From WHSW01 sp963769945 (GTDB lineage: Bacteria; Actinomycetota; Thermoleophilia; Solirubrobacterales; 70-9), in the NCBI GenBank assembly GCA_963769945.1, contig CAVYOA010000003.1, positions 1 through 64,000 on the forward strand: 64,000 nucleotides of DNA. The letters run 5' to 3'. The stretch's first letter is position 1. Every line of letters starts with the position of its first letter. Shown here one piece after another: positions 1-7,527 of the stretch. The position numbers were made by a program, and so were the translations under genes. The notes beneath the pieces were generated by a model, which searched no databases, was not told the origin of the DNA, and worked only from the letters and a program-made list of their open reading frames with translations.

Positions 1-239
1 GTCAGGAATGGCTCGACCACGAAGTCGAGATCATCAGGCAGGCGCTGATGGAGCAAGGAGAGGCGACGCGCGATGAGCTCGCTCGTCGCGTCGGCGCGCG
101 GTTTTGGGGTCCAGGTCGTTTCCGCGCCGCTCTGCGCGAAGCGGTGGCCGAGGGCGCTGCACGACGCGCGGGGCGAAACGCCTACGCACCGACTACGACC
201 GCTGCAGGCGCCGATCCCCCGGCCGACTCGGTTGCTTAG
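1..239 (+). CDS. C-terminal part of an unrecognised protein (partial at window edge)
   Basis: An open frame (phase of base 3) enters from outside the window and stops at 237-239. The visible 78 residues begin QEWLDHEVEIIRQAL and continue with a charged segment containing TRDELARRVGARFWG and FRAALREAV. This pattern of short helices ending in a basic turn resembles a winged-helix C-terminal region, but I do not recognise a family. The tail is Ala/Pro/Thr-rich and probably disordered. The next small gene starts 3 bases after the stop, so the two may be co-transcribed. An internal ATG at 48 is unlikely to be the true start because the frame is open to the window edge. Confidence 0.5.
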   Translation, partial: QEWLDHEVEIIRQALMEQGEATRDELARRVGARFWGPGRFRAALREAVAEGAARRAGRNAYAPTTTAAGADPPADSVA

Positions 240-241
240 CC

Positions 242-490
242 GTGCCGCTCGCCTGCCGCGTGTTCGGTCACCGGACTCGCTTTTGGGCTGATGGCGAAAC
301 GCTGCGCTGGGACTGCGAGCGCGACTGCGGTCACGAGGGGTCCAAGGCGTACCCGAGCGATTCCGATGCTCGTCGCTACGCCGCATCGTTCAACCGCGAA
401 GACCGCGACGACGTTGGACGCAGGGCACCGCTTTCGATGCTGCCGATGCGCCTCGCGCGTCTCGGGCGCTCGCACCGCGACTCCAAGTGA
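242..490 (+). CDS. Small Cys-containing hypothetical protein (82 aa)
   Basis: The chosen GTG start at 242 lies 3 bases after the upstream stop. The product begins VPLACRVFGHRTRFWADG and then has WDCERDCGHEGSK followed by a DARRYAASFNRED segment and a basic end. Cys5, His10, Cys25 and Cys29 could form a small metal site; that is inference. The compact conserved-looking composition and tight linkage argue for a real gene. I recall similar short proteins from related actinobacteria but know no function. A longer reading back to 104 exists in the same frame, but its extra N-terminus is low-complexity Arg/Ser and overlaps the preceding gene. Confidence 0.5.
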   Translation: MPLACRVFGHRTRFWADGETLRWDCERDCGHEGSKAYPSDSDARRYAASFNREDRDDVGRRAPLSMLPMRLARLGRSHRDSK

Positions 491-581
491 ACCGCAGGCG
501 CGCCGCCCGCGTAGTAGACGGTGACGCGTGCGCCAAGGCGGGACTGGCGGCGCGTCAGTCTTGTGGAGGGGTCTGACCGCT

Positions 582-1295
582 CTACGTCGCCTGGCTCGTC
601 GGCCTGATCAGGATCTCGTTGACGTCGACGTGCTCGGGCTGGGCCAGCGCGTAGCTGACCGCGCGGGCGATGTCGTCGTCGTGTAGGGCGTTGTCGGGTC
701 CAGGGCGCTCGTCGAAGAAGGGCGTGTCGACCATTCCCGGCTCGATCAGGGTGACGCGAATGCGGTGGTTGTCGTGCATCTGGCGCAGCTCGGCTCGCAG
801 CGACTCGCCGATTCCGGTTACCGCCATCTTCGTCGCCGAGTACAGCGAACCCGGCAGCGCCCGGCGGCCGGCGACCGAGCTCGTGATCAGGAAATGGCCG
901 CTGCCGCGCTCGAGCAGGTGGGGGAGGGTGGCGCGGATCGTGTAGGCGACCCCGAGCACGTTGGTCAGCACCATCGAGCGCCATTGCTCGGGCGATTCCT
1001 CGAGAAAGCCGCGCGAGGCGCCGAAGCCGGCGTTGGCGAAGACCGCGTCAAAGCCGCCGAACGAATCGATCGCGGCCCGCGCCAGGGCCTCGACTTGTTC
1101 CCACTGCGTCACGTCGCAGGGCACTGCGATCGCGCGCTCTTCGCCGCCGAGCTCGGCGGCGAGCTGGTCGAGCTCGTCCTCGCGGCGCGCGGCGAGGACG
1201 AGGCGATAGCCGTCGGCCGCCGCGGCGCGGGCACTGGCGGCACCGATGCCGCTCGAGGCGCCGGTGATGATCAGGACACGGTCGTTGGCCAGCAC
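582..1295 (-). CDS. Short-chain dehydrogenase/reductase (SDR family)
   Basis: A classical SDR of 237 aa, a normal length for the family. The Rossmann glycine motif TGASSGIG is at residues 11-18, NAG at 88-90, and the catalytic Ser139 and Tyr152-x3-Lys156 (SLYSATK) are all intact. It is therefore expected to be an active soluble NAD(P)-dependent oxidoreductase. Substrate cannot be read from the sequence. Arg37-Arg38 after the second beta strand favours NADP(H), by family knowledge. The start is GTG at 1293-1295. The gene is transcribed away from ccmE, whose GTG lies about 20 bases beyond the SDR start, so the two share a short divergent region. Confidence 0.9.
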   Translation of the reverse strand: MLANDRVLIITGASSGIGAASARAAAADGYRLVLAARREDELDQLAAELGGEERAIAVPCDVTQWEQVEALARAAIDSFGGFDAVFANAGFGASRGFLEESPEQWRSMVLTNVLGVAYTIRATLPHLLERGSGHFLITSSVAGRRALPGSLYSATKMAVTGIGESLRAELRQMHDNHRIRVTLIEPGMVDTPFFDERPGPDNALHDDDIARAVSYALAQPEHVDVNEILIRPTSQAT

Positions 1296-1317
1296 TCCAT
1301 CCTGTCAAAATCACTTC

Positions 1318-1740
1318 GTGGACCCAGAACGCAAACGAAAGATCCGCTTGATCGTCGCGCTTACGGCCGCGGTGTTGCTGGCCACGGGGCTCATCTACAC
1401 ATCCTTCAGCGCTTCGAGCGAGGCCAGGGAGCCATCCGAGCTGGTCGGTGTCAGCGGCGGTAACTACGACCTCACGGGCAAGGTCTCGGAGGGCACGATC
1501 GTGCGCGACGGGACCGAGCTGCGCTTCGAGGTCGCCGACCGCGATGATCCTGCGGCCACCATCCCCGTGCTCTACACGGGCACGATTCCCGACCCGTTTC
1601 GCGAGGGCCGCGAGGTGATCGTCTCGGGCACGGTGTCGGATGGGACCTTCGTCGCCGAGCACGACAGCCTGATCACGAAATGCCCGTCGAAGTTCGCCGA
1701 CGAGGCCGCCGCCGATCCCGAGCACGTCGTCATCGAGTAG
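1318..1740 (+). CDS. ccmE: Cytochrome c-type biogenesis protein CcmE (periplasmic heme chaperone)
   Basis: A 140-aa protein with one N-terminal membrane segment (about residues 9-27) followed by an OB-fold-like domain with LTGKVSEGTIV and VIVSGTVSDGTFVAE. It fits CcmE, which carries heme covalently from CcmC to the CcmF ligation complex on the outer face of the membrane. The heme-attachment motif is KCPSKF (Cys122, Phe126). Family members of the Cys type have CxxxY and the His type HxxxY, so the aromatic residue here is Phe instead of Tyr. Start GTG at 1318 gives a normal basic N-terminus (DPERKRKIR); the longer open frame overlaps the divergent SDR gene. ccmF follows about 440 bases downstream. 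Confidence 0.88.
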   Translation: MDPERKRKIRLIVALTAAVLLATGLIYTSFSASSEAREPSELVGVSGGNYDLTGKVSEGTIVRDGTELRFEVADRDDPAATIPVLYTGTIPDPFREGREVIVSGTVSDGTFVAEHDSLITKCPSKFADEAAADPEHVVIE

Positions 1741-1783
1741 GTCCGACACCGATGGACGAGAGCGGCCGAGCGAGCAGTCGCCG

Positions 1784-2137
1784 CTGGGACGGGCATTTGC
1801 GCGGGCGCTCGCGGCCAAGGACTTCGAGCAGGCTCGCAACCTGCTTCACCCAGAGGTCGACTTTCGCGCGGTGACGCCGGGGCGAAGCTGGGAGGCGAGC
1901 AGCCGCGACGAGGTCGTCGACGGCGTGCTGCCTAGGTGGCTCGAGGAATCCGACGAGATCGACGAGCTGGTCGCGCTCGAGACCGATGCCTTCTCGGATC
2001 GCGAGCGAGTCGGCTATCGCTTTCGCGGTCACAACGGCGACGGGCCCTTCCTGGTCGAGCAACAGGCATATCTCGCGCCGCGCGACGGGCTCATCGGCTG
2101 GCTGCGAATCACGTGCTCGGGCTTTCGGCCGCTCTGA
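1784..2137 (+). CDS. NTF2-like / SnoaL-fold protein, start uncertain
   Basis: The frame encodes FARALAAKDFEQARNLLHP, then DFRAVTPGRSWEA, a helix DEVVDGVLPRWLEES, and strands ending GWLRITCSGFRPL. This is the layout of a small NTF2-like domain, often an enzyme or ligand-binding protein of unknown substrate. No ATG, GTG or TTG gives the full first helix. GTG at 1871 would remove it, and CTG at 1784 is the only near-start codon that keeps it. An ATG at 1752 lies in another phase, so a lost base near 1752-1784 is possible. It lies between ccmE and ccmF but is not a known cytochrome c maturation factor. Confidence 0.6.
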   Translation: MGRAFARALAAKDFEQARNLLHPEVDFRAVTPGRSWEASSRDEVVDGVLPRWLEESDEIDELVALETDAFSDRERVGYRFRGHNGDGPFLVEQQAYLAPRDGLIGWLRITCSGFRPL

Positions 2138-2176
2138 CTCGGGCCCGCAAGTCGACGTTGCGATAATCGTGGGCTG

Positions 2177-4393
2177 ATGATCGAGCTCGGCGCCGCGTGC
2201 CTGATCGCCGCCCCCTTCGCCTGCCTCTACGCCGGTGGCGCGGCGCTGCTCGGCGCCCGGCGCGACGACCGCCGTCTCGTCGACTCGTCGCGGCGCGCGG
2301 TCTATGTGCTCTGCGCGCTGCTTACGGTCTCGGTCGTGGTCTTGGAGGCGGCGTTTTTGCGCTCGGACTTCTCGGTCGAGCTCGTCGCCGAGCACTCCTC
2401 GACAACGACGCCGCTGGGCTACAAGCTGACCGCGCTCTGGGGCAGCCAAGGTGGCTCGCTGCTGCTGTGGGCGTGGGTGCTGTCGATCGCCGCCAGCGGC
2501 GTGCTCTGGCTGACGCGCTCCAAGCACCGCGAGGTCGTGCCCTACGCGACCGCGGTGCTTGCCGGGATCGCCCTCTTCTTCGTCTCGCTGATGTTGCTCG
2601 CCAAGGGAGCGAGCCCTTTCGCGCGGCTCGACCCCGTGCCGGCCGAGGGCGCCGGGCTCAATCCGCTGCTGCGCCATCCGGCGATGGCGATCCACCCGCC
2701 GATGCTCTACTCCGGCTACGTCTTGTTCTCGATCCCGTTCGCGTTTGCGATCGGGGCCCTGATCAGCCGCCGCCTCGACTCGAGCTGGATTCGCTCAACG
2801 CGCCGCTTTGCCCTGGTCGCCTGGATCTTTTTGTCGATCGGCATCCTGCTCGGCGCGCGCTGGTCGTACTCGGAGCTCGGCTGGGGTGGGTACTGGGGCT
2901 GGGACGCGGTCGAGAACGCCTCGCTGATGCCGTGGCTGCTCGGCACCGCCTTCTTGCACTCGATCATGGTTCAAGAGAAGCGGGGCATGCTCAAGGTCTG
3001 GAACGTGTCGCTGATCGTCGCCACGTTCACGCTCTGTTTGCTGGGCACTTTTCTCGTTCGCTCGGGCATCCTCGAATCGATTCACGCTTTCGGGGCCTCG
3101 ACCGTCGGCGGACCGCTGCTCGGCCTGATCGCCGTCGTCATCGCCGGCTCTGCGGCCCTGATCGTCTCGCGCCTTGGCGACCTGCGCTCCGAGCGGCGCG
3201 TCGAGTCGCTGGCCTCGCGCGAATCGATCTTCCTCGTCAACAACCTGCTCTTGGTCGGCCTCTGCGCGGTGATCTTCTGGGGCACGTTCTTCCCCTTGAT
3301 CTCGGAGGCGATCACCGGCCAGCGCTCGTCGCTGGGATCGCCCTGGTTCGACGCCTACACGGCGCCGCTTGCGATCGGGCTCGTGCTCTTCACCGGCATC
3401 GGGCCGCTGCTGGCGTGGCGCAAGGTCAGCGCCGGGGCGCTGCTGCGGCTGGTGCGCGTGCCGATCGCGGTGGCAACAGTGGCGACGGTGGCGGTGGCGG
3501 TGCTCACCGACGCGCTTTCCGAGCCGCTGGCGCTGGTGCTCTTCGCCTTCGCCTTCTTTTCGCTGGCGGCACTGATGGCCGAGTTCTGGCGCGGTGCCGC
3601 GGCGCAGCGCTCGCTCTCGGGCGGGTCGGCTGTGAGCGCTCTCGCTCGAGTCGTTAGCCGCAACCGGCGTCGCTATGGCGGCTACATCGTCCACGCCGGG
3701 ATCGCGATCCTGTTCATTGCCGTAGCCGCCTCTTCCAGCTTTCAGACCAGCGCCGACCTACGCCTGTTGCCCGGTGAGAGCGGCGAGGTCGACGACCTGA
3801 CCGTCACCTACGTCGAGCCCGATGCCGACATCGACGGTGAGGAGGAGCGACTCACGTTCAGCGCCCTGCTGCGGGTCGAGCGCGACGGCGAGCCCTACGC
3901 GACGCTGTCGCCGTCGCGCAACTATTACTCGGCGAGCACCGCCTCGGACGCGGGGCCGCTGCGGGGCTTCTTCGAGGGTGAGGCGACGAGCGAGGTCGGT
4001 CGTCGCGAGAGCGTCACCGGCGATCTGTGGACTGCGATGCGCCCGGACCTGGCCCCCGTCGACGACGTGATCACCGCCGCCGACGAGCGCCTCGAGACTC
4101 TTGCGCCGCAGGTCGGGCCCGAGGGCCCGACGCCGCAGCAGATCGAGGGCATGCGCGCCTACGCCGCGGCGCAGGGTGAGGCGATCAGCAACTTCGCGGC
4201 GCTTTATGTCGCCAATCCGCTGCCGGTCGACTTTCGGGTCAACGTCAACCCGTTCGTGATCTGGCTCTGGCTCGGCGGCGGGATCGCGCTGATTGGCGCT
4301 CTGATCGCGGTCTGGCCCGCTCCCGAGGCTCGGCGCCGGCGCGTGTCGGACGTCTATGCGGCGCGGCTGGCCCGGGAGCTCGAGCGCGCGTAG
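2177..4393 (+). CDS. ccmF: Heme lyase / cytochrome c assembly protein CcmF
   Basis: A 738-aa polytopic membrane protein. The tryptophan-rich heme-handling motif WGGYWGWDAVENASLMPW is at about residues 236-253, preceded by HPAMAIHPPMLYSGY, a typical CcmF signature with conserved His. Many hydrophobic segments follow, and a soluble extracytoplasmic region (about residues 530-690) comes before a last membrane helix. CcmF takes heme from CcmE and attaches it to the CxxCH motif of apocytochrome c, normally with CcmH/CcmI. The start is ATG at 2177. It is longer than the usual about 650 aa because of the large extracytoplasmic domain. Together with ccmE and the ccmI-like gene it indicates system-I maturation. 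Confidence 0.93.
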   Translation: MIELGAACLIAAPFACLYAGGAALLGARRDDRRLVDSSRRAVYVLCALLTVSVVVLEAAFLRSDFSVELVAEHSSTTTPLGYKLTALWGSQGGSLLLWAWVLSIAASGVLWLTRSKHREVVPYATAVLAGIALFFVSLMLLAKGASPFARLDPVPAEGAGLNPLLRHPAMAIHPPMLYSGYVLFSIPFAFAIGALISRRLDSSWIRSTRRFALVAWIFLSIGILLGARWSYSELGWGGYWGWDAVENASLMPWLLGTAFLHSIMVQEKRGMLKVWNVSLIVATFTLCLLGTFLVRSGILESIHAFGASTVGGPLLGLIAVVIAGSAALIVSRLGDLRSERRVESLASRESIFLVNNLLLVGLCAVIFWGTFFPLISEAITGQRSSLGSPWFDAYTAPLAIGLVLFTGIGPLLAWRKVSAGALLRLVRVPIAVATVATVAVAVLTDALSEPLALVLFAFAFFSLAALMAEFWRGAAAQRSLSGGSAVSALARVVSRNRRRYGGYIVHAGIAILFIAVAASSSFQTSADLRLLPGESGEVDDLTVTYVEPDADIDGEEERLTFSALLRVERDGEPYATLSPSRNYYSASTASDAGPLRGFFEGEATSEVGRRESVTGDLWTAMRPDLAPVDDVITAADERLETLAPQVGPEGPTPQQIEGMRAYAAAQGEAISNFAALYVANPLPVDFRVNVNPFVIWLWLGGGIALIGALIAVWPAPEARRRRVSDVYAARLARELERA

Positions 4394-4428
4394 GCCCGGC
4401 CCTGGCCGCTCGCGTTCATGCTGTAAGC

Positions 4429-4704
4429 GTGGAGCTTGTCATTGCCCTTGCCTTGCTGATTGCCGCCGGCGCGTTCGTCGCCGTCCCGTTGCGGCGGGCG
4501 CGCGGCGATTCGGGTGAGAGCGGGCTGGGGGAGGACCCGCGCCGCGCCGATCTCGAGGCGCGAAAAGAGGCGCTTTATCGCCAGATCCGCGACGCCGAGC
4601 TCGACCGTGCCCAGGGCAAGCTCTCCGCGGCTGACTTCGAGCGCCTCGATGCCGAGCTGCGTCGCGAGGCGATCGCCACCCTGAAGCAAATCGACCAGCT
4701 ATAG
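4429..4704 (+). CDS. CcmI-like membrane-anchored cytochrome c biogenesis protein
   Basis: A 91-aa protein with one N-terminal membrane segment (residues 2-20), an Arg-rich stop-transfer and a charged, probably coiled-coil helix: LEARKEALYRQIRDAELDRAQGKLSAADFERL. The segment LSAADFERLDAELRREA is the pattern seen in the N-terminal part of CcmI (CycH), which presents apocytochrome to the heme ligation complex. The TPR part of full CcmI is absent, so this is a short form. The GTG start at 4429 lies 36 bases after ccmF, supporting a shared operon and role. Confidence 0.75.
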   Translation: MELVIALALLIAAGAFVAVPLRRARGDSGESGLGEDPRRADLEARKEALYRQIRDAELDRAQGKLSAADFERLDAELRREAIATLKQIDQL

Positions 4705-4741
4705 CCCAGCGCCGAGCGCGGTTTCTCTACACTGCGCGCCG

Positions 4742-4966
4742 ATGGAAGGCATTCTCAACGTGGTCCAGGTGCTGATCTCGGTGATCCTGATTTTCCTCGT
4801 GCTCTTGCACTCGGGCAAGGACGCGGGGCTCTCCGGGGCATTCGGTATCGGCGGTGGCGGCGGCTCCTTCGGCGGCGGCTCGCTGGTCGAACAGAACCTC
4901 GACCGCTGGACGATCTTCTTCGCCATCCTCTTTGTCGTCAACACGCTCGTACTGCTGAAGATCTGA
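4742..4966 (+). CDS. secG: Preprotein translocase subunit SecG
   Basis: A 74-aa protein with two membrane helices (about residues 4-21 and 53-72) flanking a glycine-rich cytoplasmic loop GIGGGGGSFGGGS. The first helix ends LLHSGKDAGLSGAFG, the classic SecG signature. SecG associates with SecYE and assists SecA-driven export. The ATG at 4742 gives exactly the normal length. It lies 37 bases downstream of the ccmI-like gene and directly before a lipoprotein gene that overlaps its stop. Confidence 0.92.
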   Translation: MEGILNVVQVLISVILIFLVLLHSGKDAGLSGAFGIGGGGGSFGGGSLVEQNLDRWTIFFAILFVVNTLVLLKI

Positions 4967-5922
4967 TTCACCCACTCACGCTCACCGGAGCCCTGCTGTG
5001 CGCGGCGATCTTGGTGACCGGGTGCAGCAGCGGTGATGAGACCGAAGACGCCGCCGTGCTTTCGGCCACCGTTGAGCCTGGTGAACGCGGCAGCATTTCC
5101 TGGGCGGTGGGCGAGCGGCTCGAGACCCTTGATCCGCTGTATGCCGAGTTGCCCGCGGAGGCACTCGTCTCACGCCAGATCCACGAGCCGCTGATCGACG
5201 AACTCTCAGGCCCGTTCGACGAGGACCGCCAAGCGGCCGGGCTCGCACTCTCCGCCGTCGCCTCGTCGGACGAAACGGTGTGGCGATTGCGCCTGCGCCG
5301 CGGCGTGCGCTTTCAGGACGCGACCGCCTTCAATGCCTCCGCGGTGCTTGCCAACGTCGAGCGCTGGCTCGCGTCTACGCCGGGGCAGGAATTGCTCCCA
5401 GCTCTGCTGGTCGACGCGCCGACGCCGCACCTGGTCCGCTTCATCCTGCCCGAGCCCGACCCGCGCTTCGATCAGGTACTGGCAGCACCGCAGCTGGGGA
5501 TCGTTTCGCCTGCGGCGATCGTCGCCGCCGCTGGCGGCCCGCTTACTCCGGGCGACGCGACCGACAGCGGCACCGGCGCGTTCGAGCTGCGCGAGCGCTC
5601 CGGCGATCGCCTCCTGCTCGCCGCAAATGCCGACTGGTGGGCGGCTGACCGCGGTCTCGGGCCCGGCATCGACCAGCTCGAGTTCGTCACCGTCGCTGAC
5701 GACGCCGAGCGCCTCAATCAGCTTGCCGATGGCGAGGTGCAGATCGCCTCGGACCTCGGGCCGATCGAGCTCAGCCGCGCGCACAGTGATCCTTTGCTGA
5801 CGACGATCGCGGCCGCCGGGCGCGCCGAGACTGCGTTCGAGCGCTCGGTCCGGGGAATCCAGCCCGGCCAAGATGCTCCCCCGCTGAACGGCGTCTGGCG
5901 TACCGCGCTCGAATCCGGCTAG
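4963..5922 (+). CDS. Short extracellular solute-binding lipoprotein (SBP_bac_5-like, N-terminal half only)
   Basis: The frame starts with a hydrophobic stretch LTGALLCAAILVTGCSSG, a lipoprotein signal with the lipobox Cys in VTGC. It continues with SISWAVGERLETLDPLYAE, RQIHEPLIDE, LRRGVRFQDATAFNASAVLANVERW and TDSGTGAFELRERSGDRLLL, the order of motifs in peptide/nickel-type ABC binding proteins. Those are normally about 500-550 aa. This one ends after about 320 aa, so roughly the C-terminal lobe is absent, and I see no continuation in another frame. The start is uncertain. TTG 5011 or GTG 5014 would cut into the signal peptide; CTG at 4963, overlapping the secG stop, would keep it. No permease genes are nearby. 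Confidence 0.7.
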   Translation: MIHPLTLTGALLCAAILVTGCSSGDETEDAAVLSATVEPGERGSISWAVGERLETLDPLYAELPAEALVSRQIHEPLIDELSGPFDEDRQAAGLALSAVASSDETVWRLRLRRGVRFQDATAFNASAVLANVERWLASTPGQELLPALLVDAPTPHLVRFILPEPDPRFDQVLAAPQLGIVSPAAIVAAAGGPLTPGDATDSGTGAFELRERSGDRLLLAANADWWAADRGLGPGIDQLEFVTVADDAERLNQLADGEVQIASDLGPIELSRAHSDPLLTTIAAAGRAETAFERSVRGIQPGQDAPPLNGVWRTALESG

Positions 5923-5984
5923 CGGGCTGGGCCGCAGCGGCACTGTCGCGGTCTTCAAGCGGATCCCGGGCTACCATCGAACCC

Positions 5985-6512
5985 GTGAAGCAAGCCGTCG
6001 ACAGGCTCCAGCCGCTCGAGCGCGCGCCGCGCCCCGCTGCCGCAGGAACCGACATCGGCCACGTCCACCTAAAGACCGCCGATCTCGAACGCATCCACGA
6101 CTTCTACGTTGGCGTGCTCGGCTTCGATGTGATCGCCCGGATGCCCGACGCCCTGTTTCTCTCAACCGGCGGCTACCACCACGACCTTGGCTTCAACACC
6201 TGGCAGTCGCGCGGCGGCTCGCCACCACCGCCGCACGCGACGGGGCTGTTTCATGTCGCGATTCGCTACCCGACGCGTGCCGATCTCGGCGACGCTCTCA
6301 AGCGTTTGATCGAGGCCAAGTGGCCAATCGACGGCGCCACCGACCACGGCACCCACGAGGCCCTGTACTTGCGTGACCCCGACGAGAACGGGCTCGAGCT
6401 GTATTGGGACCGGCCGCCAGAGGACTGGCCGCTCGACGAGCAAGGCCAGCTTGGCTTCATCCACGAGCGTCCCGATCTCGATGATCTGCTGGCCGCCGCC
6501 GACGCAGGCTGA
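5985..6512 (+). CDS. VOC-family ring-cleavage/glyoxalase-type protein
   Basis: A 175-aa single vicinal-oxygen-chelate domain. Candidate metal ligands are His in IGHVHLKTADLERIHDFYVGVLGF, His in ATGLFHVAIRYP, and Glu in ENGLELYWDRP. The His-His-Glu set and the GLELYWDRP ending match catechol-2,3-dioxygenase-like (CatE-type) proteins, which are Fe(II)-dependent extradiol dioxygenases or related enzymes. The substrate is not readable. The start is GTG at 5985, 62 bases after the lipoprotein gene. It is convergent with the EEP-family gene whose stop is at 6531. Confidence 0.82.
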   Translation: MKQAVDRLQPLERAPRPAAAGTDIGHVHLKTADLERIHDFYVGVLGFDVIARMPDALFLSTGGYHHDLGFNTWQSRGGSPPPPHATGLFHVAIRYPTRADLGDALKRLIEAKWPIDGATDHGTHEALYLRDPDENGLELYWDRPPEDWPLDEQGQLGFIHERPDLDDLLAAADAG

Positions 6513-6530
6513 GTACCTGAGGCCGACGAC

Positions 6531-7451
6531 TCAGCGCGGCAGCAGCAGCTCAGCGAAGACCGCGCGGTGGTCGGTGTCGGGGAGCGTGTGGATGGAAACG
6601 TCGCCGAAGCCGATGCGCTCGTCGGCGAGCACGTGGTCGATGGCGACGAGCGGGGGAGTGCTGTCGCGATGCTCGGGCCAGGTTGCAGTCAGGCCCGACC
6701 CGCGCGCGTCAGCAGCGTCCGCGTAGCCCCGGGAGACCAGCGCGCGAAACTCGCCATGATCGAGCGTCGCGTTGAAGTCGCCGGCGAGCACGCGAAGCGT
6801 CTGTCCGCTCGCCAGCGGCAAGGCGCGCAGGTCGTCGTCCCAGGCGACCGTTCGCTGCGAGGTCGGCGGTTGCGTGTGAACGTCAAAGACCTCGATCCGA
6901 GGGCCGCGATCGAGGTCGTAGAAGGCTCGCGGCATCGGAAAGCCGCCGGGCAGCTCGACCTTCGATGGGGCTTTCGGCTCGAGCTCGGAGTACAGGCCGC
7001 TGCCGGCCGATCCCTGAAGCGGCGCAAAGACGCGATATGGCAGCGCCGAGCCAAGCTCCTCGCGCAGCTCTCGCGCCAGCTCGGGTGTCAGCTCTTGAAC
7101 GCTGAGGAACTCGGCATCGGTGTCCTCGACAAGGTCGGCCAAAGCGCCAACATCGCCCTGACCGAGCATCATGTTCGCGGTAATGATCCCAACCGACACC
7201 GGTTCAGCGACGTCAGCGCCGCCGCCGCCGATCGAGCGCGGGACGATCATCACGGCGAAGACGCAGACAATCAGCGCAGCGACGGCGGCTGCCGTCCATC
7301 GGCGCACAGCGAGCGCGAACAGGAGCGCGATCACCGACCCCGCCGCGACGTACGGCGTGAAGGCGATCATCGGCACCAGGGGATAGCCCCGCTCGAGGCC
7401 GAAGAGGCGGATCAGCGCCCAAGCAGCGAACAGTGCCACGAGCAACCACAC
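6531..7451 (-). CDS. Membrane-anchored endonuclease/exonuclease/phosphatase (EEP) family protein
   Basis: A 306-aa protein. Two or three N-terminal membrane segments (about residues 1-15, 27-48 and 52-70) precede an EEP fold. Motifs include ITANMMLGQGD, SVQELTPEL (catalytic Glu), GDFNATLDHGEF, AIDHVLADERI and DTDHRAVFAELLL (catalytic Asp-His). These residues coordinate Mg2+ and cut phosphodiester or phosphomonoester bonds, and the catalytic domain should face the outside. Related proteins act as extracellular nucleases or sphingomyelinase-like enzymes; which applies here is unknown. GTG at 7451 is the only reasonable start before an in-frame stop at 7521-7523. It follows the GGDEF gene on the same strand by 76 bases. 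Confidence 0.82.
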   Translation of the reverse strand: MWLLVALFAAWALIRLFGLERGYPLVPMIAFTPYVAAGSVIALLFALAVRRWTAAAVAALIVCVFAVMIVPRSIGGGGADVAEPVSVGIITANMMLGQGDVGALADLVEDTDAEFLSVQELTPELARELREELGSALPYRVFAPLQGSAGSGLYSELEPKAPSKVELPGGFPMPRAFYDLDRGPRIEVFDVHTQPPTSQRTVAWDDDLRALPLASGQTLRVLAGDFNATLDHGEFRALVSRGYADAADARGSGLTATWPEHRDSTPPLVAIDHVLADERIGFGDVSIHTLPDTDHRAVFAELLLPR

Positions 7452-7527
7452 GGCCCCGCTGACGATCCGCTGGCGCCAAGGCGCACCTGTCGCTTCGATC
7501 CAGGCGATGGTCGCGGAACTCTAGGTT

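Noticed and set aside
1730..2695. 321-codon minus-strand frame across the NTF2-like and ccmF start
   Set aside because: Composition is Arg/Gln-rich antisense sequence; ccmF motifs on the other strand are unambiguous.
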